A DNA stretch of 64,000 nucleotides from Haematococcus lacustris. Lineage: Eukaryota; Chlorophyta; Chlorophyceae; Chlamydomonadales; Haematococcaceae. The notes beneath the pieces were generated by a model. That model saw only the letters and a list, made by a program, of their open reading frames with translations. It had not been told where the DNA came from and made no database searches. A program made the translations under genes and the position numbers. The first letter of the stretch is position 1, and each line of letters begins with the position of its first letter. Below are positions 53,975-64,000 of the stretch, piece by piece. Location: contig JASKMD010000005.1 of the NCBI GenBank assembly GCA_030144725.1, positions 368,275-432,274 on the forward strand. The letters are read 5' to 3'.

Positions 53975-55066
53975 CACTCGCGCCGATTAAGGCCGGAAGT
54001 CGCCTACGTCATTTCCTCCCGGGAGGCATACTGCAGATAGCCCCAGGAAAGGCCGACTCATCGCCGTTGTAATCATTGAAAAACTCAAAGTTGCTGCGAT
54101 GTTATAACTATTTGAAAAGTTACCTAACCCTGTACCGGGTCCTACCGACCCTATAAAGGGTCCTAGGCCACAGGGTTCTGCCGCACGGCTACAGGGTCCT
54201 GCGACACATTCTCACAGGGTTCTGCCGCACGGCTACAGGGTTTTGCGACACGTTCTCACAGGGTTTTGCCGCACGGCTACAGGGTTTTGCGACACGTTCT
54301 CACAGGGTTCTGCCGCACGGCTACAGGGTTTTGCGACACGTTCTCACAGGGTTTTGCCGCACGGCTACAGGGTCCTGCGACACTTTCTCACAGGGTTCTG
54401 CCGCACGGCTACAGGGTTTTGCGACACTTTCTCACAGGGTTTTGCCGCACGGCTACAGGGTTTTGCGACACGTTCTCACAGGGTTCTGCCGCACGGCTAC
54501 AGGGTTTTGCGACACGTTCTCACAGGGTTTTGCCGCACGGCTACAGGGTTTTGCGACACGTTCTCACAGGGTTCTGCCGCACGGCTACAGGGTTTTGCGA
54601 CACGTTCTCACAGGGTTTTGCCGCACGGCTACAGGGTTTTGCGACACGTTCTCACAGGGTTCTGCCGCACGGCTACAGGGTCCTACGACATATTCTCACA
54701 GGGTCCTGCCGCACGGCTACAGGGTCCTACGACACACGTTCACAGGGTCCTAGGACACGGGCCATAGCTCATCACTGGCTGGGACTTTTTGCATGGCACC
54801 TACTAGGTTGGGCAGCTGTAACCACCCTCTACAATTGCTCATACTCACATTTCATGAAAAGTCACTTTGGTCACACGGTGCCAACTCCCTTAGCCAAAAT
54901 CAGGGTCACAGCCCCACACCTGGCCCAGCAACTCGACACCGAGTGAGAATTACACTTTGGCCCAAGAGAGTCTTGTCATCCCCTAGGTCACAGCAGCCCA
55001 CATACCAACTTTCAGACCTCAACTCTCAGGTTTTTCAAGCCAGCCAGGCCTTAATTTGCACGAGTG
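53975..55066 (-). mobile_element. Element X (1092 bp TIR element), inverted copy
   Basis: Same length and termini as the forward copy, inserted in the opposite orientation in the RT coding region. It is flanked by TA on the left (53973-53974) and TA on the right (55067-55068), just before the gap. Its satellite array lies at about 54165-54745. Confidence 0.78.
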
Positions 55067-55068
55067 TA

Positions 55069-55568
55069 NNNNNNNNNNNNNNNNNNNNNNNNNNNNNNNN
55101 NNNNNNNNNNNNNNNNNNNNNNNNNNNNNNNNNNNNNNNNNNNNNNNNNNNNNNNNNNNNNNNNNNNNNNNNNNNNNNNNNNNNNNNNNNNNNNNNNNNN
55201 NNNNNNNNNNNNNNNNNNNNNNNNNNNNNNNNNNNNNNNNNNNNNNNNNNNNNNNNNNNNNNNNNNNNNNNNNNNNNNNNNNNNNNNNNNNNNNNNNNNN
55301 NNNNNNNNNNNNNNNNNNNNNNNNNNNNNNNNNNNNNNNNNNNNNNNNNNNNNNNNNNNNNNNNNNNNNNNNNNNNNNNNNNNNNNNNNNNNNNNNNNNN
55401 NNNNNNNNNNNNNNNNNNNNNNNNNNNNNNNNNNNNNNNNNNNNNNNNNNNNNNNNNNNNNNNNNNNNNNNNNNNNNNNNNNNNNNNNNNNNNNNNNNNN
55501 NNNNNNNNNNNNNNNNNNNNNNNNNNNNNNNNNNNNNNNNNNNNNNNNNNNNNNNNNNNNNNNNNNNN
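55069..55568. other. Assembly gap (500 N)
   Basis: Exactly 500 N, a conventional placeholder of unknown true length. It must hide at least the end of the LINE RT, the LINE 3' end and the central copia-2 RT. Confidence 0.99.
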
Positions 55569-56986
55569 TTGACCAGTACCCTGTAAGCTTTAGAGCCAGG
55601 CTCATAGCCTATGAACAGACCCTCAACAGACTTGGCTTGCAGCTTGCTGCGCTGGTGATCAGGAACATGGAGCCAGACTCTGCAGCCAAACACTCTGAGA
55701 CCTGACAGATCAGGTTTGACACCGTAGAAGGCCTCCCAAGGTGTGAGCGGCTGGCCTGACACAGGTAGCAGGCATCTGACATGATTGGCAAACTTGACAG
55801 CATGTGCCCAGAAGCTGAGTGAGATATCGGCTGAGTGAATGATGCTGCGAGCTTTCTCAAAGATGGTTCTGTTCAGGCGTTCAGCTGCACCGTTCTGCTG
55901 GGGGCTATATGGGGCTGAGTGCTGGTGTACTATGCCCTTGCTGGCACAGAACTCTCTCATGCGGCTGTTGACGTATTCTGTGCCATTGACTGTTCGGATG
56001 GCCTTGCAGCGGTAACCTGACTGGGTCTCAAGCTCTTCAATGACTGTCCTTACTATGTCTGGCACCTGAGCTTTGCTGCTGATGGGCACACACACAGACA
56101 GCTTGGTGTGTTCATCAAGGAAAGTAGCCACATACAGGCTGCCGTCTCTGGCTCTGGCATGCATGGGGCCACAGACATCCATGTGAATCAGCCCTAGGGG
56201 AGCTGTCACTGGTGCTGCATTGGGGGGTGGTCCTGCAAATGCGACATTCTTGTGCTGTTTGCCCTTGACACAGCCCACACACACGGCTGGATCTGAGGCA
56301 GCTGCTCGGAATTGTGCAGCTGTGACAGGTACCCCTGACACCATGCCTGCTGACTGCATGCGGGCTAGAGCATCATAGGAAGTATGACACAGGCGCTGGT
56401 GCCACACCTGAGGAGAGTTGGAGGTGGCGCTGTTGGCAGAGGGCGCAGCCACGTTGGTCAGAGGCTCCAGACGTACCCTGTGGTCAGGCTGTAGAGCTGA
56501 CTGCCGGATGCCATACAGCTGCTCCTGCTCTGAGTCTGTGTCAGGGCCATCTGGCATGGGAACAGCTGCCAGGATGTAAGAGTTTCTGACCTTGTGCGCA
56601 TTGACCCTGAGCATGCTGCCAAACTGATTGCAGCTGATCTGGCACATATTTCCACGGAATAGAAAGCTGCTACCGTCGTCTGTTGCAGCTGTCACTGAGA
56701 TGAAGTTCTGTTTGCTGTCAGGGACATACAAGGCATGGTTGAGGAACCAGGAGCCACGCTTGGTGCTGAGAAACACACTGCCTGACCCAATTGCCCAGAC
56801 CCTGTGGCCCTCAGCTGCCAGCCTTACAGGCCTATGCTTGTCTGGCGCAAAGGGTGTGTAGTTGTAGAAGAATTGCAGGTCCTTCAGGATGTGCTGTGAG
56901 GCACCTGAGTCAATGCAGAAGGGGCTGTATAAGTCGCTGTTGAAGTTTAGTCTGGGCTGCACCATCTGCATGAGGACATCATCAAG

Positions 56987-57017
<31 letters not shown>

Positions 57018-58129
57018 GCAGTGGAGCAGGTGAACAGGCTGGCTCCCCTGGATGGGCTCTGAGCTGCTGCCCTGCCAGGGGTCTGGGCCCTGCCTCTGCT
57101 GGGGCTGGATGTCCTGGCTGGGCTAGAGCTCCTGCCTGGAGTGGGTCGCCTGCCTAGGCTGCTGGGCCTGGCAGGGTTGCTGAACAGGGTCTTCATGCGG
57201 TTGCGCTGATCCCTGTCAAAGATGAAACATTCAGACATGATGTGGCCAGGCTTAGCACAGTAGTTGCAGGTCAGGTGAGCATGTGAGCTGACAAATCTGG
57301 TGGACCTGTCAGGTGACTGTGCTCTGGCCTGCTGCTGCTGTGCTGTGCTCTGCTGCTCACGGGCCTGCTGAGGTAGCCTGAACCTGCCCCTGCCCCCCTG
57401 TCCGCCTGAACTACCAGCCCCCCTGCTGTCAGAAGGGGAGGAGTAGGACCAGAGTGAGGATGAGGAGGTGCTGAGTTGCTGCTGCATCTGCTTGCTGAGT
57501 AGGTCAGCCTCCTTTGTCAGCAGCACACGCTTGATGCGCTCGACTTTTAGGTCGGCGCTGGTCTGATCATAGCGCAGCCTTTCGACTGTGCTTTCGTACT
57601 CAGGCGGTAGGGCTGCCAAAATGGCGAGTACCACTGTGGATTCAGAGGTCTCGCAGTTGCAAGCTTCCAGCTCTGTTAGCAGCTGCTGCAAACGCGCATA
57701 GAAGCGCGCTACTGACTCGCCGGGTTCCATGCGCAGGAGACTGAGTTGCTGCTGAAGCTGCGACTGTCGCGCGACTGACGATTCGGTGAACTGGGATTCG
57801 AGGGTTTCCCAGGCGTCTTGCGCTGAGTCTGCAGACTTGACAGTAACGATGTGGAGGTTGGAGACGTGCCGCTGGATAAAGGCTTTGGCTTTGCGATCCA
57901 GCGCGCTGTCCGCGCGAGATCTGGCTAGCTCAGCAGCATACGCAGCCTGCTCTTGCTGAGTGGCGTTAGCTGCTGGCGCGGTGGGTAAGGGGGTGACGCC
58001 GTCGGCGACGACGGACCAGAGGCCTGCTTCGATTAGCAGGCCTTCGGTGCGGATGCTCCAAATTGGCCAGTTGTCGTCATCGAGAATGGTGGCCTGATTG
58101 CCGGAGGCTGAAGCAGGAGAAGTTGCCAT
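55569..58129 (-). CDS. gag-pol: copia-2 gag-protease-integrase (open to the gap)
   Basis: A single frame from ATG at 58129: UBN2-type Gag (WPIWSIRTEGLLIEAGLW, ARFYARLQQLLTELEAC), a CCHC knuckle (CNYCAKPGHIMSEC), an Asp run encoded by (ATC)n, protease (FCIDSGASQHI), a GAG-pre-integrase region (WHQRLCHTSYDAL, CVGC) and integrase (HMDVCGP, NGAAERLNRT). Unlike copia-1, gag and pol are in one frame, the usual copia arrangement. The second catalytic Asp of the DDE triad is replaced: RTVNGTEY stands where copia-1 has RSDRGTEY, explainable by one A-to-T change. This copy should therefore be unable to integrate by itself. The frame is cut by the gap after SKAYRVLV. Confidence 0.92.
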
Positions 58130-58204
58130 CGCTGATCGACTGAGCTGTCAACCACACGAACCCTAGCCAGCAACTTACTGGAGTCCTATCGCGCGTCAGC
58201 GCGT

Positions 58205-58216
58205 GGGCCCATAACC
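58205..58216 (-). other. Primer-binding site of copia-2
   Basis: GGTTATGGGCCC on the minus strand directly inside the 5' LTR; the same half initiator-tRNA site as copia-1. Confidence 0.8.
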
Positions 58217-58499
58217 TGTTGGAAGAGCACGGGCAGACGCGGACACCAGTTCAGGGTAGTTACATTGATCTGCCACAACTGCTAGCGCGCAACCTTGCGT
58301 CAACCTTGCGCAACCTTGCGCCTACCTGTTGGAAGAGCACGGGCAGACGCGGACACCAGTTCAGGGTGCCTACGACTGCCGGGTGTCTGCCCTAAATACG
58401 GCAGTCACACTCGCACTCATCGCGGCCGGGCCGCTGGCAGGCACACCCTACAATCCCGGTGCTTGATCTCAACTGCACCGGGAGGGTATGCAACTAACA
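58217..58499 (-). repeat. copia-2 5' LTR
   Basis: 283 bp, apparently identical to 41077-41359, followed by the AGTAT duplication. Confidence 0.92.
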
Positions 58500-58584
58500 A
58501 GTATGTCCGTAAGCGATACGGGGTAAGTCCGGAACCAACCGCTTCCCGTATGTGTGAAGCCCCCTGTGACCTTCAGCAACATCA

Positions 58585-58947
58585 GTGTGTCGCGACGAGC
58601 GCACATCCATTGCGATGGAGTTAGGGTCACCACGCGCCACTCAGCGTCTGCAGATGCAGGCACTTTTGCGCCGGTCATCCATGGCCACTGCAGATGTGCG
58701 GCAGATCCCCGGCGTCTCCGGGCCGCTCAAAAAGCGCAGCCGGACCGACCAGCCCAACATTAGCACACCGGTCTGGTATCACAGGCACTTCGGCGCAAAT
58801 CGCGAAGGCTGCGATAGCGACATGCGCAAGTGCAACTTCTGCTCCTTTGCTGTCAAGGCTGCCCCTGGCAGCAACACGAACCACCGTAGGTGCACATTTG
58901 CTGACAGTCACCTGCTCGTACCTCTTGAGTGTCGAGGCCAGGGCTGA
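58585..58947 (+). CDS. BED-type zinc-finger protein fragment (hAT-transposase-like N-terminus)
   Basis: An open frame, with a plausible ATG at about 58680, encodes GVSGPLKKRSRTDQPN, then STPVWYHRHFGANREGC, MRKCNFCSFAVKA and NTNHRRCTF. An aromatic pair followed by CxxC and a downstream His/Cys is the BED-finger pattern that begins many hAT transposases and derived regulators. It stops at 58947 without a catalytic domain, so it is a fragment or first exon. The sequence lies just outside copia-2. Confidence 0.4.
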   Translation: MCRDERTSIAMELGSPRATQRLQMQALLRRSSMATADVRQIPGVSGPLKKRSRTDQPNISTPVWYHRHFGANREGCDSDMRKCNFCSFAVKAAPGSNTNHRRCTFADSHLLVPLECRGQG

Positions 58948-59904
58948 TGCAGCCAACGTGCACACCGTCCGTCACACACAGGCAAATTAGTGCGGATATT
59001 CGTCATCCTAGGGGGGTAGTTTTTTGATGCGGTTCGCCTCGGATTGTCCTTGCGACTCCAACGCCACTTGACGCTTGTTGAAATTTTGAGTATGTGAGCA
59101 GTTGGAGTGTAGGTACCTACAGTACTGTAGACATCTACAGTACTATAGATGTCTACAGTACTGTAGATGTCTACAGTACTGTAGAGGTCTACAGTACTGT
59201 AGGTCAGATTTGACAAGGTCTCTTGTAAATAGGGTACCATGTTGTTCTCCACATTCAAACCACCATTTGCTACCGCGATTGCACCGTCAGCTTCTGCGTG
59301 CTATAAATAGTGAGAGGCGTCGAAGCGTAGGCCCGCAAGCTCGATATAGATATTTGTGCCGAAAGTTGTGTCCACGCAATAAGGTCGCCATAGGGAGCTA
59401 CATACATACGTGTAAGGTCTAAGGCCGGGGCCCGTCTCTATCGCAAGCTAGGTCCGTTCTGTCGGTTGTACTGGGTAGCTCGGCTTGCAAGCTCCCGCAA
59501 AGCTGTGGATGTTGATGATGCCCCGCAATCACAACAACCTCCTGCACCGCACCCTCCCGTGTAATATCGAGTGCGGCAGAGATTGCCCCAAAAGTTGTTT
59601 GCGGTTGGCCCTCAACCATCCATCATTACATATAACCTCACATCATTACATCATGACTCTTAGCCTACATCATTACATCACCACTTGTGTTCCTAACACA
59701 AGGGCTAGGCTCAGGGTCGGTAACGAATCCTAGAGGCTGAGTAGGGCTGGGCAGGGCTGGGCTGGGCTCGGCAACATAGGCACGCTTTGTTGTCAGCGCA
59801 TTTGCATAGCACTGTCGGGATAGCAAACGTGCTTGGGCTACATTGAGATGTTCCTGCATGGGGGCGAAGGGGGCATGGGGGTTAAGGATGCATGGGGGGA
59901 AGGC
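58948..59904. other. Non-coding; small copy of the 18 bp palindromic satellite
   Basis: 59118-59205 carries four to five units of the CTACAGTACTGTAG satellite. The rest has no convincing frame. Short CATCATTACAT repeats occur at about 59625-59680. Confidence 0.5.
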
Positions 59905-60856
59905 ACCTACAGTACTGTAGACATCTACAGTACTGTAGACACCTACAGTACTGTAGACCCCTACAGTACTGTAGACACCTACAGTACTGTAGACACCTAC
60001 AGTACTGTAGACACCTACAGTACTGTAGACATCTACAGTACTGTAGACCCCTACAGTACTGTAGACACCTACAGTACTGTAGACACCTACAGTACTGTAG
60101 ACACCTACAGTACTGTAGACACCTACAGTACTGTAGACCCCTACAGTACTGTAGACACCTACAGTACTGTAGACCCCTACAGTACTGTAGACACCTACAG
60201 TACTGTAGACCCCTACAGTACTGTAGACACCTACAGTACTGTAGACACCTACAGTACTGTAGACCCCTACAGTACTGTAGACACCTACAGTACTGTAGAC
60301 CCCTACAGTACTGTAGACACCTACAGTACTGTAGACACCTACAGTACTGTAGACATCTACAGTACTGTAGACACCTACAGTACTGTAGACCCCTACAGTA
60401 CTGTAGACCCCTACAGTACTGTAGACACCTACAGTACTGTAGACCCCTACAGTACTGTAGACATCTACAGTACTGTAGACATCTACAGTACTGTAGACCC
60501 CTACAGTACTGTAGACACCTACAGTACTGTAGACATCTACAGTACTGTAAACATCTACAGTACTGTAGACACCTACAGTACTGTAGACCCCTACAGTACT
60601 GTAGACATCTACAGTACTGTAGACATCTACAGTACTGTAGACATCTACAGTACTGTAGACATCTACAGTACTGTAGACATCTACAGTACTGTAGACATCT
60701 ACAGTACTGTAGACCCCTACAGTACTGTAGACCCCTACAGTACTGTAGACATCTACAGTACTGTAGACACCTACAGTACTGTAGACACCTACAGTACTGT
60801 AGACACCTACAGTACTGTAGACACCTACAGTACTGTAGACACCTACAGTACTGTAG
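59905..60856. repeat. 18 bp palindromic satellite, ~53 units
   Basis: The unit is CTACAGTACTGTAG plus a 4-base spacer (ACAC, ACCC or ACAT). The 14-base core is a perfect palindrome and hardly varies, while the spacer does. The period is divisible by three, so long Tyr-Ser-Thr-Val-Asp frames appear on both strands; I treat them as artefacts. Confidence 0.97.
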
Positions 60857-61525
60857 GCAGCAGCAGCATGGGTGGCAGCAGCAGCAGGGGGGGGGGCAGC
60901 AGCAGCAGGGGGGGGGGGCAGCAGCAGCAGGGGGGGGGGGCAGCAGCAGCAGCAGCAGGGGGGCAGCAGCAGCAGCAGTAGGGGGGTAGCAGCAGCAGCA
61001 GTAGGGGGGGCAGCAGCAGCAGCAGTAGTGACAGCAGCAGCAGCAGTAGGGGGGGCAGCAGCAGCAGTAGGGGGGGCAGCAGCAGCAGCAGTAGTGGCAG
61101 CAGCAGCAGCAGTAGGGGGGGTAGCAGCAGCAGCAGCAGGGGCAGCAGCAGCAGCAGCAGCAGTGGCAGCAGCAGCAGCAGTAGGGGGGGCAGCAGCAGC
61201 AGCAGTAGGGGGGGCAGCAGCAGCAGCAGTAGGGGGGTAGCAGCAGCAGCAGCAGTGGCAGCAGCAGCAGCAGTAGGGGGGGCAGCAGCAGCAGCAGTAG
61301 GGGGGGTAGCAGCAGCAGCAGTAGGGGGGTAGCAGCAGCAGCAGCAGGGGCAGCAGCAGCAGCAGCAGCAGTGGCAGCAGCAGCAGCAGTAGGGGGGGCA
61401 GCAGCAGCAGTAGGGGGGGCAGCAGCAGCAGCAGTAGGGGGGTAGCAGCAGCAGCAGTAGGGGCAGCAGCAGCAGCAGCAGTGGCAGCAGCAGCAGCAGC
61501 AGTGGCAGCAGCAGCAGATATAGTA
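60857..61525. repeat. CAG/GGGGGG compound array
   Basis: Irregular units of (GCA)n followed by GTAGGGGGG or G-runs. Open poly-Ala/poly-Ser/poly-Cys frames are by-products. Confidence 0.93.
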
Positions 61526-61559
61526 GGGGCACTGTAGCACTTACCTACCTTTTGGCTGC

Positions 61560-61990
61560 TGAGTGAAGGGGGGGGGAGTGGAAGAGTGAAGGCGGGGAGG
61601 GGAGGTAGATGTATGGGAGGGGAGGTAGATGTATGGGAGGGGAGGTAGATGTATGGGGGGGATGTAGGGGAGGGGAGGTAGATGTGGAAGGCGGGAGGTG
61701 GGAGGCAGGGAGGCGGGAGACGGGGAGGCGGGAGGCAGGGAGGCGGGAGGTGGGGAGGCGGGAGGCTCAACCGGGTTGGGCTGGGCGGGGGTGAGTTGGG
61801 TTGGGGGCATGGGTTGGGGTGGGTGGGGGCATGGGTTGGGGGCATGGGTTGGGGTGGGTGGGGGCATGGGTGGGGGTGGGGGCGGGGGAGGGAGCGGGGG
61901 CGGGGGCGGGGGCGGGGGCGGGGGCGGGGGCGGGGGCGGGGGCGGGGGCGGGGGCGGGGGCGGGGGCGGGGGCGGGGGAGGATGAATTGG
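61560..61990. repeat. G-rich minisatellites and (GGGGGC)n
   Basis: GGGAGGTAGATGTAT units (61595-61690), GGCGGGAGGCAGGGA units (61690-61770), GGGGGCATGGGTTGG units (61800-61870) and a GGGGGC run (61890-61980). Confidence 0.9.
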
Positions 61991-62886
61991 GAGGGGGTGG
62001 TTGTATAGGGAAAGTGGAGGGGAGGTGACCCATCAGACCTGCAACCAAGGGGCGTGCACGTGCGGTAGGGTGACCAGGCTGGGCACTGTGTTAGCTATCA
62101 CCGTGGCCTTACCTTTGTGGTCCTCCTGGCCTCCTACCTGCTCACACCAGGCAACATATCCCATGCGCCAGTGGGGTGGGACTGCGGTGGGGAGTGTAGG
62201 GTTTAGGGAAGGGAAGGTGGGGTGAGGTGGGGGTTGCGATGCCACGTCAATCGAAGGGTGGGAGAGGGGAAGGGTAGGCTTGACAAGTATGGGAGGGGAG
62301 AGGGAGGGAGAGGGGGAAGGGAGGGGTGGGAAGAGGGTGGGTGGGGTGGGCTTTCTCCTGGCTGCTGGGATGTCAGGGGAGAGGTGACGGGGAGGGGGGA
62401 AGTGGGGGGTGGAAGAGGTGGAAGTGGAGGGACGACAAGCTGGGCGTTGGTGGTGGGCGTGGGAAAGGGGAGGAAAAGGGGATGGGGAAGGGTGTGACGA
62501 TCAACCCTGCAGCGGGACAAGGGGCATGCTAGCGGTTAAGGTGGGTACAGGGTGCCACATACCTGCACTCACCTTCTGCTGGGGTGTGGTGTATATGTGT
62601 GTGGGAGGAAGGGGAGGAAGGGGAGGGAAGGGAAGGGGAGGTCCATGGGGAGGGCGAGAGAAGTGGGGAGCGCATTGATAGTCTCACGTGTAGGCGCACA
62701 AGACCTGCGGCAATGATGTGACGATTTGTGTAACGAAGCAAACATTGGACATGGGTACTAGATGCACTCACCATTAGAGTAGGGAGATGTAGAGCTGGCA
62801 GATGGAGGGGCAGGTGTAGCAGCCCTCCATTACAACCCACCTTCCTTTGTCCTCACCTCAGTAGGAAGTGCAGGGTGGGAGAGTAG
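61991..62886. other. G-rich region with possible small exons (minus)
   Basis: A minus-strand stretch at 62112-62175 (WRMGYVAWCEQVGGQEDHK, then a GTAAGG donor) resembles another at 63590-63650 (HQRKAGATCCEQRRGQTDH, then GTAAGA), suggesting duplicated exons or a repeated unit. No full model could be built. Confidence 0.3.
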
Positions 62887-62889
62887 GGT

Positions 62890-63351
62890 TGGGCTGGGCT
62901 GGGCTGGGCTGGGCTGGGCTGGGCTGGGCTGGGCTGGGCTGGGCTGGGCTGGGCTGGGCTGGGCTGGGCTGGGCTGGGCTGGGCTGGGCTGGGCTGGGCT
63001 GGGCTGGGCTGGGCTGGGCTGGGCTGGGCTGGGCTGGGCTGGGCTGGGCTGGGCTGGGCTGGGCTGGGCTGGGCTGGGCTGGGCTGGGCTGGGCTGGGCT
63101 GGGCTGGGCTGGGCTGGGCTGGGCTGGGCTGGGCTGGGCTGGGCTGGGCTGGGCTGGGCTGGGCTGGGCTGGGCTGGGCTGGGCTGGGCTGGGCTGGGCT
63201 GGGCTGGGCTGGGCTGGGCTGGGCTGGGCTGGGCTGGGCTGGGCTGGGCTGGGCTGGGCTGGGCTGGGCTGGGCTGGGCTGGGCTGGGCTGGGCTGGGCT
63301 GGGCTGGGCTGGGCTGGGCTGGGCTGGGCTGGGCTGGGCTGGGCTGGGCTG
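62890..63351. repeat. (GGGCT)n pentanucleotide array, ~92 units
   Basis: Nearly perfect GGGCT on the plus strand. All frames are open (Gly-Leu-Gly-Trp-Ala / Pro-Ser-Pro-Ala-Gln) and are not genes. It is followed at 63398-63440 by (GGT)n. Confidence 0.97.
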
Positions 63352-63818
63352 CAACACAAGGGAGGCAACAGTGGGAACGTTGTGGGAGGTGATGAAATGG
63401 TGGTGGTGGTGGTGGTGGTGGTGGTGGTGGTGGTGGTGGTGAGGGGGACTGGGAGGGGGTGGTGAACAGGGAGGTACTAGGCGTGATTGTAAGGCCTGCA
63501 GCAACCAGGTGTGGTAGCGGTTAGGCTGGATACTAAGGGCTATGCTGCGCAATGCTAGCTCCTTCTAAGCTCTTACCTTGGTCCTAAGCTCTTACCATGG
63601 TCCGTCTGGCCTCTTCGCTGCTCACAACACGTTGCACCTGCCTTGCGTTGGTGCATCAATGCTTGCGATAATTGCGGAGAATCGTTGCGAGGAAACTGGC
63701 CGCGAGGCTGGCTGCGAAACTGGCTGCGAGGCTGGCTGCGAGGAAAATGGCTGCGAGGCTGGCTGCGAGGTGAGATCCTCGCACCGAGCTGCCTCACAGG
63801 TATGCTTCTGCGCTGCTG

Positions 63819-64000
63819 GACCAGCTGTGTGGCCGCGAGGTTGATTGCCGAGTATGTGGCTGCGAGTATGGGGTAGATGTGGCTGCGAGTATGGGTAACC
63901 TCGTGCGATGCCATCTGTGGACCAGCTGTGTGGCCGCGAGGTTGATTGCCGAGTATGTGGCTGCGAGTATGGGCTAGATGCGGCTGCGAGTATGGGTAAC
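63819..64000. repeat. 92 bp direct duplication plus GGCTGCGAG short repeats
   Basis: A block starting GACCAGCTGTGTGGCCGCGA at 63819 recurs at 63911 with a few substitutions and continues to the window end. Upstream (63690-63775) short GGCTGCGAG units repeat. Confidence 0.85.

Larger units (their letters stand above)
41077..58499 (-). mobile_element. Ty1/copia retrotransposon copia-2, split by nested insertions
   Basis: LTRs of 283 bp at 41077-41359 and 58217-58499 (TGTTGG... ACTAACA) appear identical. The TSD is AGTAT (41072-41076 and 58500-58504), proving that both ends belong to one element although they lie 17.4 kb apart. The minus strand reads primer-binding site, gag-protease-integrase (58129 to 55569), then a 500-N gap and ~12.5 kb of foreign DNA, then the RT C-terminus and RNase H (42498 to 41635). 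The central RT including its YVDD is not in the sequence and should lie in the gap. Confidence 0.93.

Noticed and set aside
47740..60856. CRISPR-like regular repeats
   Set aside because: Units are contiguous or separated by near-identical spacers, there are no cas genes, and the DNA is eukaryotic.
59665..61845. Long Tyr-Ser-Thr-Val-Asp, Cys-Leu-Gln-Tyr and poly-Ala/Cys frames
   Set aside because: They are by-products of the 18 bp palindromic satellite and the CAG/G-run array; all frames on both strands are open.
62830..63552. Pro-Ser-Pro-Ala-Gln / Gly-Trp-Ala ORFs
   Set aside because: They are translations of (GGGCT)n.

Overview
The window is eukaryotic nuclear DNA. It is GC-rich, its genes are split by short introns with GTGAG-type donors and CTGCAG-type acceptors, and it is full of transposable elements and GC-rich simple repeats. 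The host genes (an SRSF1/SR34-type splicing factor and a plant/algal hydroxyproline O-arabinosyltransferase), the iMet-half-primed copia elements, a chromovirus and several Fanzor-like (TnpB-related) ORFs point to a chlamydomonadalean green alga. Haematococcus would fit, but the sequence alone does not prove the species.

Layout. 1-1.1 kb: end of an unidentified intron-containing gene (minus). 2.8-10.8 kb: degenerate Fanzor pieces around a nearly complete Ty1/copia element (3799-8957, minus, TSD CAGTT), then a 5'-truncated LINE tail. 10.8-14.7 kb: non-coding, with a SINE-like tRNA-derived segment, short tandem repeats and an ~800 bp dispersed repeat (R1). 14.7-16.2 kb: SR-protein gene (minus, 5 exons). 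16.6-19.1 kb: more Fanzor relics, then a 1.36 kb (CCCCG)n array. 20.5-26.7 kb: Ty3/gypsy chromovirus (plus, TSD GCCCC, LTRs apparently identical) whose integrase carries both a chromodomain and a PHD finger. 26.8-27.7 kb: second R1. 27.9-30.9 kb: complete 11-exon HPAT gene (minus, 560 aa). 31.5-34.3 kb: the best Fanzor locus (minus, at least 5 exons, RuvC D-E-D residues present, N-terminal half damaged). 34.4-41.0 kb: two related copies of an unidentified dispersed repeat (R2), a (GGGGCT)n array and two hypothetical genes.

41.1-58.5 kb is one nested complex. A second copia element (minus, LTRs 41077-41359 and 58217-58499, TSD AGTAT) was split by a LINE whose ORF encodes a 2A ribosome-skipping motif, a papain-fold-like cysteine protease and an APE endonuclease. 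That LINE was in turn invaded by a 1092 bp terminal-inverted-repeat element (called X here) filled with 44 bp satellite units. Two inverted X copies bracket the LINE reverse transcriptase. A 1.83 kb block is directly duplicated and a 500-N gap hides the rest. 58.5-64 kb holds a BED-finger fragment followed by mostly satellite DNA: an 18 bp palindromic satellite, CAG/GGGGGC arrays, (GGGCT)n and a 92 bp duplication.

Only SR34-like and HPAT look like intact, ordinary host genes. Most of the remainder is mobile DNA, and insertion order can be read from target-site duplications. All gene models were built by hand from reading frames and splice sites; no database search was run.
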